From: Pseudomonadaceae bacterium
Lineage (GTDB): Bacteria > Pseudomonadota > Gammaproteobacteria > Pseudomonadales > Pseudomonadaceae
Direction of reading: 5' to 3'
DNA length: 64,000 nucleotides
Assembly (NCBI GenBank): GCA_030602315.1
Contig: JAUVZY010000002.1
Location: 124,001 to 188,000, forward strand
The first letter of the stretch is position 1; the number at the start of each line of letters is the position of its first letter. A program made the position numbers and the translations under genes. This document shows, piece after piece, positions 46,919 through 55,322 of this stretch. The notes under the pieces were generated by a model that did no database searches, was not told the DNA's origin, and saw only the letters and a program-made list of their open reading frames with translations.

Positions 46919-47895
46919 CCCAGGACCGTTTCGAAGCCCGCCATCGTCAGGACTGGGCCGCGTTCGCCAGCCAGCTGCAGATGCTGGAACGACGCGGTGG
47001 CCGGCACGCTGACAGCCGCGGTTTTCCCGCCGCCTATCGGCGCCTCTGCCAGCAGCTGGCGCTCGCCGAGGCGCGCGGTTACAGCCAGACGCTGCTCGAC
47101 CAGTTGCGTCAACTCGCCCTGCGCGGCCACCAGCAGCTGTACCGTCATCGCAGCCCGCTGTTCGGCCAGGCCATCGGCTTTCTGCTGCAGGGCCTGCCGC
47201 GACTGGTGCGCGGCGAATGGCGCTTTGTGCTGACCGCCAGCCTGCTGTTCTACGGCCCGCTGCTGGGCATGGCCCTGCTGGTGTACCTGGTCCCGGATCT
47301 GGTCTACAGCGTGCTACCCGCCGATCAGGTGGCGCAGATGGAGAGCATGTACGACCCAGAGAGCCGGCGCCTCGGGCGTTTCGCCGAGCGCACCTCGATG
47401 GACGACTGGATGATGTTCGGCTTCTACATCATGAACAACGTCGGTATCGCCTTTCAGACGTTCGCCGGCGGCATGCTGCTCGGCCTCGGCGCGGTGTTCT
47501 TCCTGACCTTCAACGGGCTCACCATCGGCGCGGTGGCCGGGCATCTGACCGGCATCGGCTATCACCAGCCGTTCTGGTCGTTCGTCATCGGTCACGGCGC
47601 CTTCGAACTGACCGCCATCACCCTGGCCGGCGCCGCCGGATTGCGCCTGGGCTGGGCGCTGGTGGCGCCGGGCCGGCTGCGGCGCCTGGAAGCACTGCGC
47701 GTGGCCGGAGCCATCGGCGTGAGGCTGGTCACCGGCGCGTTTCTGATGCTGCTGCTCGCCGCGTTCATCGAGGCGTACTGGTCGTCGATGACGTTCGCCA
47801 CGCCGACCGTCAAATACGCTGTCGGCGGTCTGCTCTGGCTAATGGTCGGCAGCTACCTGCTGCGCGCCGGACGGAGCCACCATGCAACTGCCTGA
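46915..47895 (+). CDS. SpoIIM-like (DUF95) membrane protein (MoxR operon gene 2)
   Basis: A 326-residue protein with a soluble N-terminal segment (about 1-90, with RHRQDWAAFASQLQMLE) and several membrane helices beginning near residue 103. It carries the family features FYIMNNVGIAFQTFAGGMLLGLGAVFFLTFNGLTIGAVAGHL and GHGAFELTAITLAGAAGLRLG. Bacillus SpoIIM is part of the engulfment complex, but this organism does not sporulate, so the domain has another use. The FAGG...FNG and HGAFE motifs suggest a conserved membrane core, perhaps a channel or permease. Overlaps neighbours by 4 and 14 bases. Confidence 0.9.
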   Translation: MTQDRFEARHRQDWAAFASQLQMLERRGGRHADSRGFPAAYRRLCQQLALAEARGYSQTLLDQLRQLALRGHQQLYRHRSPLFGQAIGFLLQGLPRLVRGEWRFVLTASLLFYGPLLGMALLVYLVPDLVYSVLPADQVAQMESMYDPESRRLGRFAERTSMDDWMMFGFYIMNNVGIAFQTFAGGMLLGLGAVFFLTFNGLTIGAVAGHLTGIGYHQPFWSFVIGHGAFELTAITLAGAAGLRLGWALVAPGRLRRLEALRVAGAIGVRLVTGAFLMLLLAAFIEAYWSSMTFATPTVKYAVGGLLWLMVGSYLLRAGRSHHATA

Positions 47896-49402
47896 CCTGG
47901 AAATTCGCCCGCGCAGCAACTGGGAAGCGCTGGACCTTGGCACCCGCCTCGCGCAGCGCCACCTGACGAGTCTGATGCTCGCCTGGGCCGCGCTGACCCT
48001 GCCGATCTTCGCCCTGCTCACCCTGGTACTGTGGCGCTATCCCAGCGCGGCGCTGCTGCTGTTCTGGTGGCTCAAGCCGCTCTACGAGCGCCTGCCACTG
48101 TACTTTCTGTCCCGCGCGGTGTTCGGCGAAACGCCCGGCATCGGCCAGTGCCTGCGCGCGCTGCCCGGCCAACTACGTGCGCAATGGTTCGCCAGCCTGA
48201 CCTGGCGCCGCCTGAGCCCCACCCGCAGCTTCGACCTGCCCGTCGTCCAGCTCGAGGGGCTGCACGGCAAGGCCCGCCAGCAACGCCTGGCCATTCTTGG
48301 CCAGCGCACCAGCGGCGCGGCCTCCTGGCTCACCATCGCCGGCTACCACCTCGAGGTGGCCCTGCTGCTGGGGCTGATGGCGCTGCTCTACCTGCTGCTG
48401 CCCGAGCCGGTGCTGGCCGACTGGCAGTGGCAGGACCTGCTGGCGCAGGACGGCCAATGGCTATGGCTGGAACACCTGACCAACCTGTTCTACGCCCTGG
48501 TACTGGTCGTTTGGGAGCCGATCTATGTCGCCTGTGGCTTCAGCCTGTACCTCAATCGCCGCACAGAATTGGAAGGCTGGGACATCGAACTGGGTTTTCG
48601 CCGCCTGCGCCAGCGCGCCCCACGCGCCGCCGCGCTGGGCCTCGTGCTGCTCGGCTGCCTGCTGCTGGTGCCGCCCGAGCCGGCCTGGGCAGAGCGCGCG
48701 CCGAAGCCGCAGGACGAGCGCCTGCTGAACCAGGCGCTGACCAGCGCCGAAGCGCAGAAACGCATCACGGCCCTGCTGAGCGAGCCGCCCTTCGAGCACC
48801 GCGAGCAGGTCAGCGCCTGGCGCCTGGCCTCGACCGATGAACCTGAAGAAACCGACGACGCCGACGGCACGGACCTGTTCGAGCGCCTGCGCACGCTGCG
48901 CGAGTTTTTCGAAAGTCTCGCACCGATGACCGAGGGCCTGCTGTGGATCGCCCTCTTCGCCGGCGTGCTCCTGCTGCTCTGGCGTTATCGCCAGTGGCTT
49001 GCGCTGTTTGTCGCTCGCGTGCCGCTGCGCCTGCCCAGGCGCCCGCCGCCGGCGGTTCTGTTCGGCCTGGCGGTCAGCCCGGAGAGCCTGCCGGCCGACG
49101 TCGCCGGCGAAGCCGAGCGCCTGTGGGAGAAATCCCCGCGCCAGGCGCTCGGCTTGCTTTACCGCGCCACCCTGAGCCACCTCCTGCACCAGCGGCAACT
49201 GCCGGTGAAGGACTCGCACACCGAAGCCGAAGTGCTCGCCCTGCTGGCAGCGCAGGACGCAGGCGCCGTCTATGCATACACCGCCAGCCTGACCGAACAG
49301 TGGCAGAACCTTGCCTACGGCCATCTGCCGCTGCCCCCGGATACCCGGCAGCGCCTGTGCCAGGGCTATCGCGCGCTGTTCAGCCAGGGGGTGCCGGCAT
49401 GA
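47882..49402 (+). CDS. DUF4129 domain membrane protein (MoxR operon gene 3)
   Basis: A 506-residue polytopic protein. The first two thirds contain about five hydrophobic helices (32-50, 56-72, 155-176, 198-222, 253-270). After PAWAE lies a charged periplasmic-type region (about 275-340), then a single helix (about 355-372) and a C-terminal soluble DUF4129 domain with AERLWEKSPRQALGLLYRATLSHLL and VKDSHTEAEVL. DUF4129 is often found with transglutaminase-like or MoxR modules. Its start lies inside the SpoIIM-like gene. Function unknown. Confidence 0.88.
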   Translation: MQLPDLEIRPRSNWEALDLGTRLAQRHLTSLMLAWAALTLPIFALLTLVLWRYPSAALLLFWWLKPLYERLPLYFLSRAVFGETPGIGQCLRALPGQLRAQWFASLTWRRLSPTRSFDLPVVQLEGLHGKARQQRLAILGQRTSGAASWLTIAGYHLEVALLLGLMALLYLLLPEPVLADWQWQDLLAQDGQWLWLEHLTNLFYALVLVVWEPIYVACGFSLYLNRRTELEGWDIELGFRRLRQRAPRAAALGLVLLGCLLLVPPEPAWAERAPKPQDERLLNQALTSAEAQKRITALLSEPPFEHREQVSAWRLASTDEPEETDDADGTDLFERLRTLREFFESLAPMTEGLLWIALFAGVLLLLWRYRQWLALFVARVPLRLPRRPPPAVLFGLAVSPESLPADVAGEAERLWEKSPRQALGLLYRATLSHLLHQRQLPVKDSHTEAEVLALLAAQDAGAVYAYTASLTEQWQNLAYGHLPLPPDTRQRLCQGYRALFSQGVPA

Positions 49403-50559
49403 CCCGCCAGCGCAAGTTCCTGATCGGTGCGCTGGCGGTCCTGCTGCTGGGCCTGGCCGCCATCTACCTTGGCGGGCGCCTGGAGCGCTACGAGCGCACC
49501 GTAAAACATGGCCCTTCCCCCGAGGCGCGTGCCGACGCCTACCTGGCAGCGGTGCGCTTCCTGCAGCAGCAGGACATCGCCGCCCGGCGCCTGGAAGAGC
49601 TCGAAGACCTGGATGACCTGCCGACCAGCGAGCACAGCCTGCTGCTGCTCGGCAACCGCCAGTGGATGTCCGCCCGCCAGGCCGAGCGCCTGCTGGACTG
49701 GGCCGCGCGCGGCGGGCATCTGCTGTTCGTCGCCGAGGCGCTGTGGGACGAGCCGCGCCAGGCCAGTGGCGACCTGCTGCTCGACCGCCTGCAACTGCAG
49801 CAGCATGAAACCGAGCAGGCGCACGTGCCGCCCAGGCCCACGCACAAGTCTTCCAGCGAGGGGCTGAGTACCCTCGAGGTGCCTGGCGAAACCGCGCCGG
49901 CCTTCGTCCGCTTCGATCCGGCCTATCACCTGCACGACCCGGCCGAGCGCGCGACGCTGCGGGCCGACAGCGAGCAGGCCACCCACCTGCTGCAGTTCGC
50001 CCATGGTCTGGGGCGCGTCACCGTGCTCACCGACAGCGAGCTGTGGACCAACCGTCGGATCGCTGCCTTCGATCACGCCTGGCTGCTCTGGTACCTGGCC
50101 CGGGACACCCAGGTGACGCTGATCGGCCGCAGCGATCACCCGTCCCTGCTCGCGCTGCTCAAGCGCCACTTCCCCGAAGCCCTGACGGCCCTGACCCTGC
50201 TGCTGGCCCTGGCGCTCTGGCATGCCGCGCGGCGCGAAGGGCCGCTGCTGCCGGCCACGCCGGTCGGCACGCGGCGACTGCAAACCCACGTGCGCGGCCT
50301 GGCCGACTTCCACCTGCGCCACGGCGGCCACGCGGGGCTGATCGCCCAGCTGCAGGAGGAGATCGGCCAGCGCGCCCGGCGGCGCCACCCCGGCTTCGCC
50401 CAGCTCGATATACCCAGCCAACGTCATCTGCTGACCCAGTTGAGCCTGCTGCCGCGCGACGTGGTGGACCAGGCCCTGCAGCCCCCCGCTCCACGGCCCT
50501 CCACCGTCGAGTTCACCCGCCAGGTCGCCCACCTGCAAACCCTCAGGAATGCCCTATGA
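49399..50559 (+). CDS. DUF4350 domain protein (MoxR operon gene 4)
   Basis: A 386-residue protein anchored by an N-terminal helix (about 7-24). It has an external domain resembling DUF4350, a GATase-like fold (RRLEELEDLDDLPTSEHSLLLLGNRQWMS, then AARGGHLLFVAEALWDEP and LGRVTVLTDSELWTN), a second helix (about 262-278), and a cytoplasmic tail with HVRGLADFHLRHGG. The gene overlaps both neighbours by 4 bases. No catalytic residues are evident; a sensor or ligand-binding role is a guess. Confidence 0.85.
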   Translation: MTRQRKFLIGALAVLLLGLAAIYLGGRLERYERTVKHGPSPEARADAYLAAVRFLQQQDIAARRLEELEDLDDLPTSEHSLLLLGNRQWMSARQAERLLDWAARGGHLLFVAEALWDEPRQASGDLLLDRLQLQQHETEQAHVPPRPTHKSSSEGLSTLEVPGETAPAFVRFDPAYHLHDPAERATLRADSEQATHLLQFAHGLGRVTVLTDSELWTNRRIAAFDHAWLLWYLARDTQVTLIGRSDHPSLLALLKRHFPEALTALTLLLALALWHAARREGPLLPATPVGTRRLQTHVRGLADFHLRHGGHAGLIAQLQEEIGQRARRRHPGFAQLDIPSQRHLLTQLSLLPRDVVDQALQPPAPRPSTVEFTRQVAHLQTLRNAL

Positions 50560-51548
50560 GCGAACAAACCCTCGACCTTCCCGCCGCCCAGCACCGCCAA
50601 CGCGCCTGCCAGCTGGCCGCCGCGCTGCAGCAGGAGCTGCGCAAGGCCCTGATCGGCCAGACCGCGGTCATCGACGATGTGCTCACCGCCCTGATCGCCG
50701 GCGGCCACGTGTTGATCGAAGGCGTGCCGGGGCTCGGCAAGACTCTGCTGGTGCGGGCGCTGGCGCGCTGCTTTGGCGGCGACTTTGCGCGTATCCAGTT
50801 CACCCCCGACCTGATGCCCAGCGACGTCACCGGCCACGCCATCTGGGATCTGGCCAGCGAGCAGTTCAAACTGCGCAAGGGGCCGGTGTTCACCCACCTG
50901 CTGCTCGCCGACGAAATCAACCGCGCGCCGGCCAAGACCCAGGCGGCGCTGCTGGAGGTCATGCAGGAGCGCCAGGTGACCCTCGAGGGCCGACCGCTGC
51001 CGGTCCCGCAGCCGTTTCTGGTGCTCGCCACGCAGAACCCCATCGAACAAGAAGGCACCTATCCGCTGCCCGAGGCCGAGCTGGACCGCTTCATGCTGAT
51101 GCTGCGGATGGACTACCCCAGCGCCGACGAAGAGCTGAACATGGTTCGCCAGGTGACCCGCTCGGCGCAGGCCGACATGCTCGAAGTCACCCCGCTGCGC
51201 CAGTTGTTGCGCGCGCAGGACGTGCTGGCCCTGCAGAAGATCGCCAGCGAACTGCCGGTCGACGAGCAGGTACTCGACTACGCCGTACGGCTGGCCCGCG
51301 CCACCCGTCAATGGCCAGGCCTGGCGTTGGGCGCCGGCCCGCGCGCCTCGATCGCCCTGATTCGCGGCGCACGCGCCCGGGCACTGCTGCGCGGCGGCGA
51401 ATTCGTGGTGCCCGATGACGTGAAGCGCTGCGCCCCGGCCGTGCTGCGCCACCGCGTGCGGCTCTCGGCCGAGCTGGAAATCGAAGGTCTGGACACCGAG
51501 CAGCTGCTGCGCCAGCTGATCGAGCAGACCCCGGCGCCGCGCCTGTGA
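50556..51548 (+). CDS. MoxR-family AAA+ ATPase (MoxR operon gene 5)
   Basis: A 330-residue AAA+ ATPase, the only energy-using protein of the operon. Walker A is EGVPGLGKT (about 54-62), Walker B LLLADEINRAPAKTQAALLE, sensor 1 ATQNPIEQEGTYPLPEAELDRF and the sensor 2 region GAGPRASIALIRGARA. MoxR proteins act as chaperones that mature or activate complexes, commonly with a von Willebrand-type partner; here that is the DUF58 protein encoded next. Cytoplasmic. Overlaps neighbours by 4 bases on each side. Confidence 0.95.
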   Translation: MSEQTLDLPAAQHRQRACQLAAALQQELRKALIGQTAVIDDVLTALIAGGHVLIEGVPGLGKTLLVRALARCFGGDFARIQFTPDLMPSDVTGHAIWDLASEQFKLRKGPVFTHLLLADEINRAPAKTQAALLEVMQERQVTLEGRPLPVPQPFLVLATQNPIEQEGTYPLPEAELDRFMLMLRMDYPSADEELNMVRQVTRSAQADMLEVTPLRQLLRAQDVLALQKIASELPVDEQVLDYAVRLARATRQWPGLALGAGPRASIALIRGARARALLRGGEFVVPDDVKRCAPAVLRHRVRLSAELEIEGLDTEQLLRQLIEQTPAPRL

Positions 51549-52903
51549 GCGAGCGAGCGGCCCGCGCGCGGATAACGCCGTCCCGCCGACTGTTGCTGGC
51601 CGTCGGCGGTCTCGCCGGGCTGGCCATTGCCTTGGGCACCCTTTCCGCGCTGGCAGCCGTGCCGCCGGCGTGGCTCGGCTCGCTCTGGTGGGCCCTGCTG
51701 CTGGCCGGCCTGCTGCTCGCGCTGAACGATGCCTGGCGGGCCCGGCGCCTGCCGGCACCGCGCGTGGCGCGGCAGCTGCCGGGCAAGCTGCCGGTCGGGC
51801 GCTGGAGCGAAATCGGCCTGAGTGTCCGTCATGCAGCGGCCGTCCCCGTGACCGTCCGGGTGTTCGACCACCTGCCCGCCCAGATGCAGAGCGAGCAACT
51901 GCCGTTCAGCCTGCCGTTGCAGCCGGGTACCACCAGCCATTTCAGCTACCGCGTATTGCCCGAACGCCGCGGCCAGTACAGCTTCGCCCACTGCGAAGTG
52001 CTGCTGCCCAGCCCGCTCGGTCTGTGGTGGAGCCGGCGGCTGCTGGCGCTGCCCGGCGAGACCCGCGTCTATCCCGACTTCACCCGCCTGCATGGCTCGC
52101 GCCTGCTGGCGGTGGACAACTGGCTGAGCCGCCTGGGCGTGCGCCAGCGTCCGCGCCGGGGCCTCGGCCAGGACTTTCGCCAGCTGCGCGATTTCCGCGA
52201 GGGCGACACCCTGCGCCAGATCGACTGGAAGGCCACGGCGCGCAAACGCAGCCCGATCGTCCGCGAGTATCAGGACGAGCGCGACCAGCACATCCTGTTT
52301 CTGCTCGACTGCGGCCGGCGTATGCGCAGCCGTGACGGCGAGCTGTCGCATTTTGACCACGCCCTGGAAGCCTGCCTGCTGCTGAGCTACGTCGCCCTGC
52401 GCCAGGGCGATGCGGTAGGCATCGCCACCTTCGCCGGCGAGGACGCACGCTTTCTCGCCCCGGCCAAGGGCGCGGGCCAGCTCAATGCCCTGCTCAACAC
52501 CCTGTACGACCTGGAAAGCAGCCGCCAGCCAGCGGATTACGCCAGCGCGGTGCGCGATCTGTTGGCGCGCCAGCCGCGCCGGGCGCTGGTGATCCTGCTG
52601 ACCAACCTGCGCGACGAGGACGACGAGGAACTGCCGGCCGCCGCCGCCCAGCTGATGCGCCGGCATCGCCTGCTGTTGGTCAGCCTGCGCGAGGAGCTGC
52701 TCGACCGCCTGGCCGGCCAGACGGTGGAAACCTTCGACCAGGCGCTCGATTACTGCGGTGCGGTGGAATACCTGGCAGCGCGCGACCGCCTGCAGCAGCG
52801 CCTCAGCGCCCAGGGCGTGCCGCTACTGGATGCGCGCCCCGGCGAGCTGGGCCCGCGACTGATCGAGCAATACCTCGAGATGAAGCGCTCCGGCGCGCTT
52901 TGA
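51545..52903 (+). CDS. DUF58 domain membrane protein (MoxR operon gene 6)
   Basis: A 452-residue protein with two N-terminal helices (about 14-34 and 38-58), then a beta-rich domain and the DUF58 signature RQLRDFREGDTLRQIDWKATARKRSPIVREYQDERDQH (given here in part; about 210-245). A von Willebrand A-like fold follows, beginning LFLLDCGRRM. The usual metal-site DxSxS is replaced by DCGRR, so the MIDAS may be degenerate. It is the likely client or adaptor of the MoxR ATPase. The GTG start overlaps the moxR stop; only 4 bases separate its end from the convergent PilZ gene. Confidence 0.92.
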   Translation: MSERAARARITPSRRLLLAVGGLAGLAIALGTLSALAAVPPAWLGSLWWALLLAGLLLALNDAWRARRLPAPRVARQLPGKLPVGRWSEIGLSVRHAAAVPVTVRVFDHLPAQMQSEQLPFSLPLQPGTTSHFSYRVLPERRGQYSFAHCEVLLPSPLGLWWSRRLLALPGETRVYPDFTRLHGSRLLAVDNWLSRLGVRQRPRRGLGQDFRQLRDFREGDTLRQIDWKATARKRSPIVREYQDERDQHILFLLDCGRRMRSRDGELSHFDHALEACLLLSYVALRQGDAVGIATFAGEDARFLAPAKGAGQLNALLNTLYDLESSRQPADYASAVRDLLARQPRRALVILLTNLRDEDDEELPAAAAQLMRRHRLLLVSLREELLDRLAGQTVETFDQALDYCGAVEYLAARDRLQQRLSAQGVPLLDARPGELGPRLIEQYLEMKRSGAL

Positions 52904-52907
52904 GCGA

Positions 52908-53315
52908 CTAACAGGACGGGCCGGCCAGCGGCTCGCTGGCACCGTTCTCGCTGGCGCGCAGCTCGCTGACATGCGGCTGGAAGCTGAAATACTGACGCAG
53001 CGCATCGACCATCTCGAGGATCTCGGCCGGCGGGTCGATCAGCTGGAAGCCCGAATCATAGCTGCCGGGGGTCACATCCTCCTGCGACCACTGGCAGGTG
53101 GCGCTGAGGTCGATGTGGCGCACCTGTCCGTCCTGGGTCGGCACCTTGAGGCGCATCTCGAAACGGGCATTGCGCAGCATCGGATACGGACTGATCAGCA
53201 TCAGGCCGTCTTCGGAGAGGTTGCCGATGTAGCCGAGCGGCTTGTCGGTGTAGCGATTGAACACCTTCAGGTAGTACGGCAGCTGGTGCCGTTCGATTTT
53301 GCGCTGGTTGGACAT
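52908..53315 (-). CDS. PilZ domain protein (c-di-GMP binding)
   Basis: A 135-residue PilZ protein. Both c-di-GMP motifs are present near the N-terminus: RKIER (RxxxR) and NLSEDG (N/DxSxxG, 24 residues later), followed by the beta-barrel with MLRNARFEMRLKVP and ATCQWSQED. It is a single-domain adaptor without an effector domain, so its target must be another protein. The ATG at 53315 has AGGA eight bases upstream; a longer frame is possible. Convergent with the MoxR operon. Confidence 0.88.
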   Translation of the reverse strand: MSNQRKIERHQLPYYLKVFNRYTDKPLGYIGNLSEDGLMLISPYPMLRNARFEMRLKVPTQDGQVRHIDLSATCQWSQEDVTPGSYDSGFQLIDPPAEILEMVDALRQYFSFQPHVSELRASENGASEPLAGPSC

Positions 53316-53358
53316 GGGCAAGGTCCTGACCTGGCTGCGTTCGATGGTCATCTAGACG

Positions 53359-53805
53359 CTATTCCTCACAGCTCTGCTCAATCTGGCTGCGCAGCCGCTG
53401 CCGGGCGGCAGCCATTTGTGCATCACTGTAGTACGAACGCTCGCCGGCTGCGTCGGTCGTGTAGAAGCTGCCCGGCTGCTCGATATGCGCCAGCTCGCGG
53501 CGCAGCGCGGCGCAATGGGCCAGACGCTGCTCGCGGCGCTCGCGGTTCTGCCCCGCGGCCACCGCGCGCTCCTCGCGGCGCGCCTCGAAAAACCGCTCGG
53601 CGGCCTGCTCGCGCGCACGGGTCGCGTCATCACGCTCGATCACCTGCGGCCTGACTTCGACCCGCTCGGCGCCCGAGCCCGGACGCTGGCCGAAATGCAC
53701 CTGGCCATTGGCGTCCACCCAGCGGTAGATTTCCGCCGCCGCGCCCGCCGTCCAGCCCAGCATCGCGACCGCCAGCAGCGCAGCGCCGTGCCTAGCCCGG
53801 CTCAT
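53359..53805 (-). CDS. DUF4124 domain secreted protein
   Basis: A 148-residue protein with a signal peptide (about 1-24, cleavage after AAA) and the DUF4124 signature EIYRWVDANGQVHFGQRP. The rest is charged, helical and contains YYSDAQMAAARQRLRSQIEQSCEE. Periplasmic or envelope-associated, function unknown. Its start overlaps the rnfH gene end by 14 bases, so the two are coupled. Confidence 0.85.
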   Translation of the reverse strand: MSRARHGAALLAVAMLGWTAGAAAEIYRWVDANGQVHFGQRPGSGAERVEVRPQVIERDDATRAREQAAERFFEARREERAVAAGQNRERREQRLAHCAALRRELAHIEQPGSFYTTDAAGERSYYSDAQMAAARQRLRSQIEQSCEE

Positions 53806-54112
53806 CGTCAGCCTTGGCCTTGGCCGCCTTGGCCGCGCGCTGCTTGCGCACTTCCTTGGGATCGGCGATCAGCGGACGGTAGATCTCGACCCGCTCGCCC
53901 TCCTCCAGGGTGCGCTCCTCGGGCTTGGCCACCGCCTTGCCGAAGATGCCAAGCGGCGCGCCGGCAAGATCGAGCCCGGGGAAATGCCGGTCCATCCCCG
54001 AGCGCAGCGCGGCCTCGCGCACGCTGCTGCCCGCCGGCAATTCGAGGGTCAGAAGTTTCTGCTTGTCGGGCAGCGCATAGACCACCTCGACGCGGATCGT
54101 CGGCTTATCCAT
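53792..54112 (-). CDS. rnfH: RnfH family protein (RatB-like)
   Basis: A 106-residue ubiquitin/ThiS-like fold protein of the UPF0125 family, found beside ratA in proteobacteria. Key segments are IRVEVVYALPDKQ, LELPAGSSVREAALRSGM and the C-terminal VEIYRPLIADPKEVRKQRAAKAAK. The role is undefined; some members are encoded in rnf operons. The start overlaps the ratA end by 8 bases. Confidence 0.9.
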   Translation of the reverse strand: MDKPTIRVEVVYALPDKQKLLTLELPAGSSVREAALRSGMDRHFPGLDLAGAPLGIFGKAVAKPEERTLEEGERVEIYRPLIADPKEVRKQRAAKAAKAKADDEPG

Positions 54113-54539
54113 AGAGTTTCTTCGCCCGTTCGCAGAAGGCGTCGACCAGGGTGTTGGCCGCGTGGTTGAACAGCGGCCCGAGGGTGATTTTCACCAGCGG
54201 CCCGGCGTAGTCGAAGGTCAGGTCCAGGCTGATCTTCGCCGCCTTGTCGTTGAGCGGCGTGAATTCCCAGATGCCGTGCAGGTGGCGGAACGGCCCCTCC
54301 TCGAGATTCATCTCGATGCGCTTGCCGGGCACCAGCTCGTTGCGCGTGAGAAACCGCTGGCTCAGCCCGCCCTTGGAGACGGTCATGCTGGCGCGCATCT
54401 GCGTCTCGCTGGCCGCCAGCACCTGACTGGCCGAGCACCATGGCAGAAACTGCGGATAGCTCGCCACGTCGTTGACCATGTCGAACAGGGCCTCGGCCGG
54501 ATACGGCAGCAGCGCCGAGCGGTGAATGTGCGTCGTCAT
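54105..54539 (-). CDS. ratA: RatA/COQ10-type START-domain protein
   Basis: A 144-residue polyketide cyclase/START-like protein (YfjG). The E. coli homologue RatA was reported to interfere with 70S assembly, while relatives bind ubiquinone. Conserved segments are YPAEALFDMVNDVASYPQFLPWC and PLNDKAAKISLDLTFDYAGPLVKITLGPLFNHAANTLVDAF (given in part). The ATG at 54539 is family-like; the frame stays open upstream. Divergent from smpB, conserved synteny. Confidence 0.9.
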   Translation of the reverse strand: MTTHIHRSALLPYPAEALFDMVNDVASYPQFLPWCSASQVLAASETQMRASMTVSKGGLSQRFLTRNELVPGKRIEMNLEEGPFRHLHGIWEFTPLNDKAAKISLDLTFDYAGPLVKITLGPLFNHAANTLVDAFCERAKKLYG

Positions 54540-54673
54540 CGATACATCGCTTGTGCAAACCGCCGCGGCGGTGAGGAAAGTGATTGCCTTCACGGGCCAG
54601 GCATTGTCGGGGATTCGTCCGCCCCCCTCAAGTTTCCGCGGGCCGCCCCGTATCGTCCTTGCCGGCGAGCGCC

Positions 54674-54679
54674 TATAAT
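54674..54679 (+). promoter_or_regulatory. TATAAT -10 element abutting the smpB start
   Basis: A perfect TATAAT ends only 9 bases before the smpB ATG at 54689. If it is used, transcription starts within about three bases of the ATG and the mRNA would be leaderless or nearly so. No Shine-Dalgarno sequence is present and the -35 match is poor. Confidence 0.45.
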
Positions 54680-54688
54680 GTGCGCCCT

Positions 54689-55171
54689 ATGGCCAAACAG
54701 AAAAAACACCCCTCCGGAACCATCGCCCTCAACAAGAAGGCGCTGCACGATTACTTCATCGAACAGAAGTTCGAGGCCGGCGTTGCCCTTGCCGGCTGGG
54801 AAGTCAAAAGCCTGCGCGCCGGCAAGGCGCAGCTGGTCGACAGCTACGTCCTGCTCAAGGATGGCGAAGCCTGGCTGCTCGGCTCGCACATCACCCCGCT
54901 GCAGACCGCCAGCACCCACGTCATCGCCGACCCGACCCGCACCCGCAAGCTGCTGTTGCACAAGCGCGAGCTGGGCAAGCTGTTCGGCGCGGTGCAGCAG
55001 AAGGGCTATGCCTGCGTGGCGCTGTCGCTGTACTGGAAGAAGCACCTGGTCAAATGCGAGATTGCCCTGGCCAAGGGCAAGAAGGAGTTCGACAAGCGCG
55101 ACACCGAACGCGCCAAGGACTCCCAGCGCGAGATCCAGCGCGCCATGCGCAGCAAGGGCCGCGATGAGTAA
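54689..55171 (+). CDS. smpB: SsrA-binding protein SmpB
   Basis: A 160-residue tmRNA partner for ribosome rescue. It begins [23 protein letters not shown], with [17 protein letters not shown] and GSHITPL in the beta-barrel, and a basic C-terminal tail ([26 protein letters not shown]) that occupies the mRNA channel. The ATG at 54689 is the family start despite the missing Shine-Dalgarno. Divergent from ratA. Confidence 0.96.
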   Translation: MAKQKKHPSGTIALNKKALHDYFIEQKFEAGVALAGWEVKSLRAGKAQLVDSYVLLKDGEAWLLGSHITPLQTASTHVIADPTRTRKLLLHKRELGKLFGAVQQKGYACVALSLYWKKHLVKCEIALAKGKKEFDKRDTERAKDSQREIQRAMRSKGRDE

Positions 55172-55322
55172 GGCGGGCAACGCCGATCGAGGGCGCTGAG
55201 GGCTGGACGCCAGCGTCCGGCTCGCCGCCAGCCTGTTTCGCTTCGGTTCTGCTTTCGCTGTTCACCCTTTCAGGCTCAGCCAACCCTGCCGCTCCACACC
55301 GCCCGCCCCGCCTCCAGCGCGT

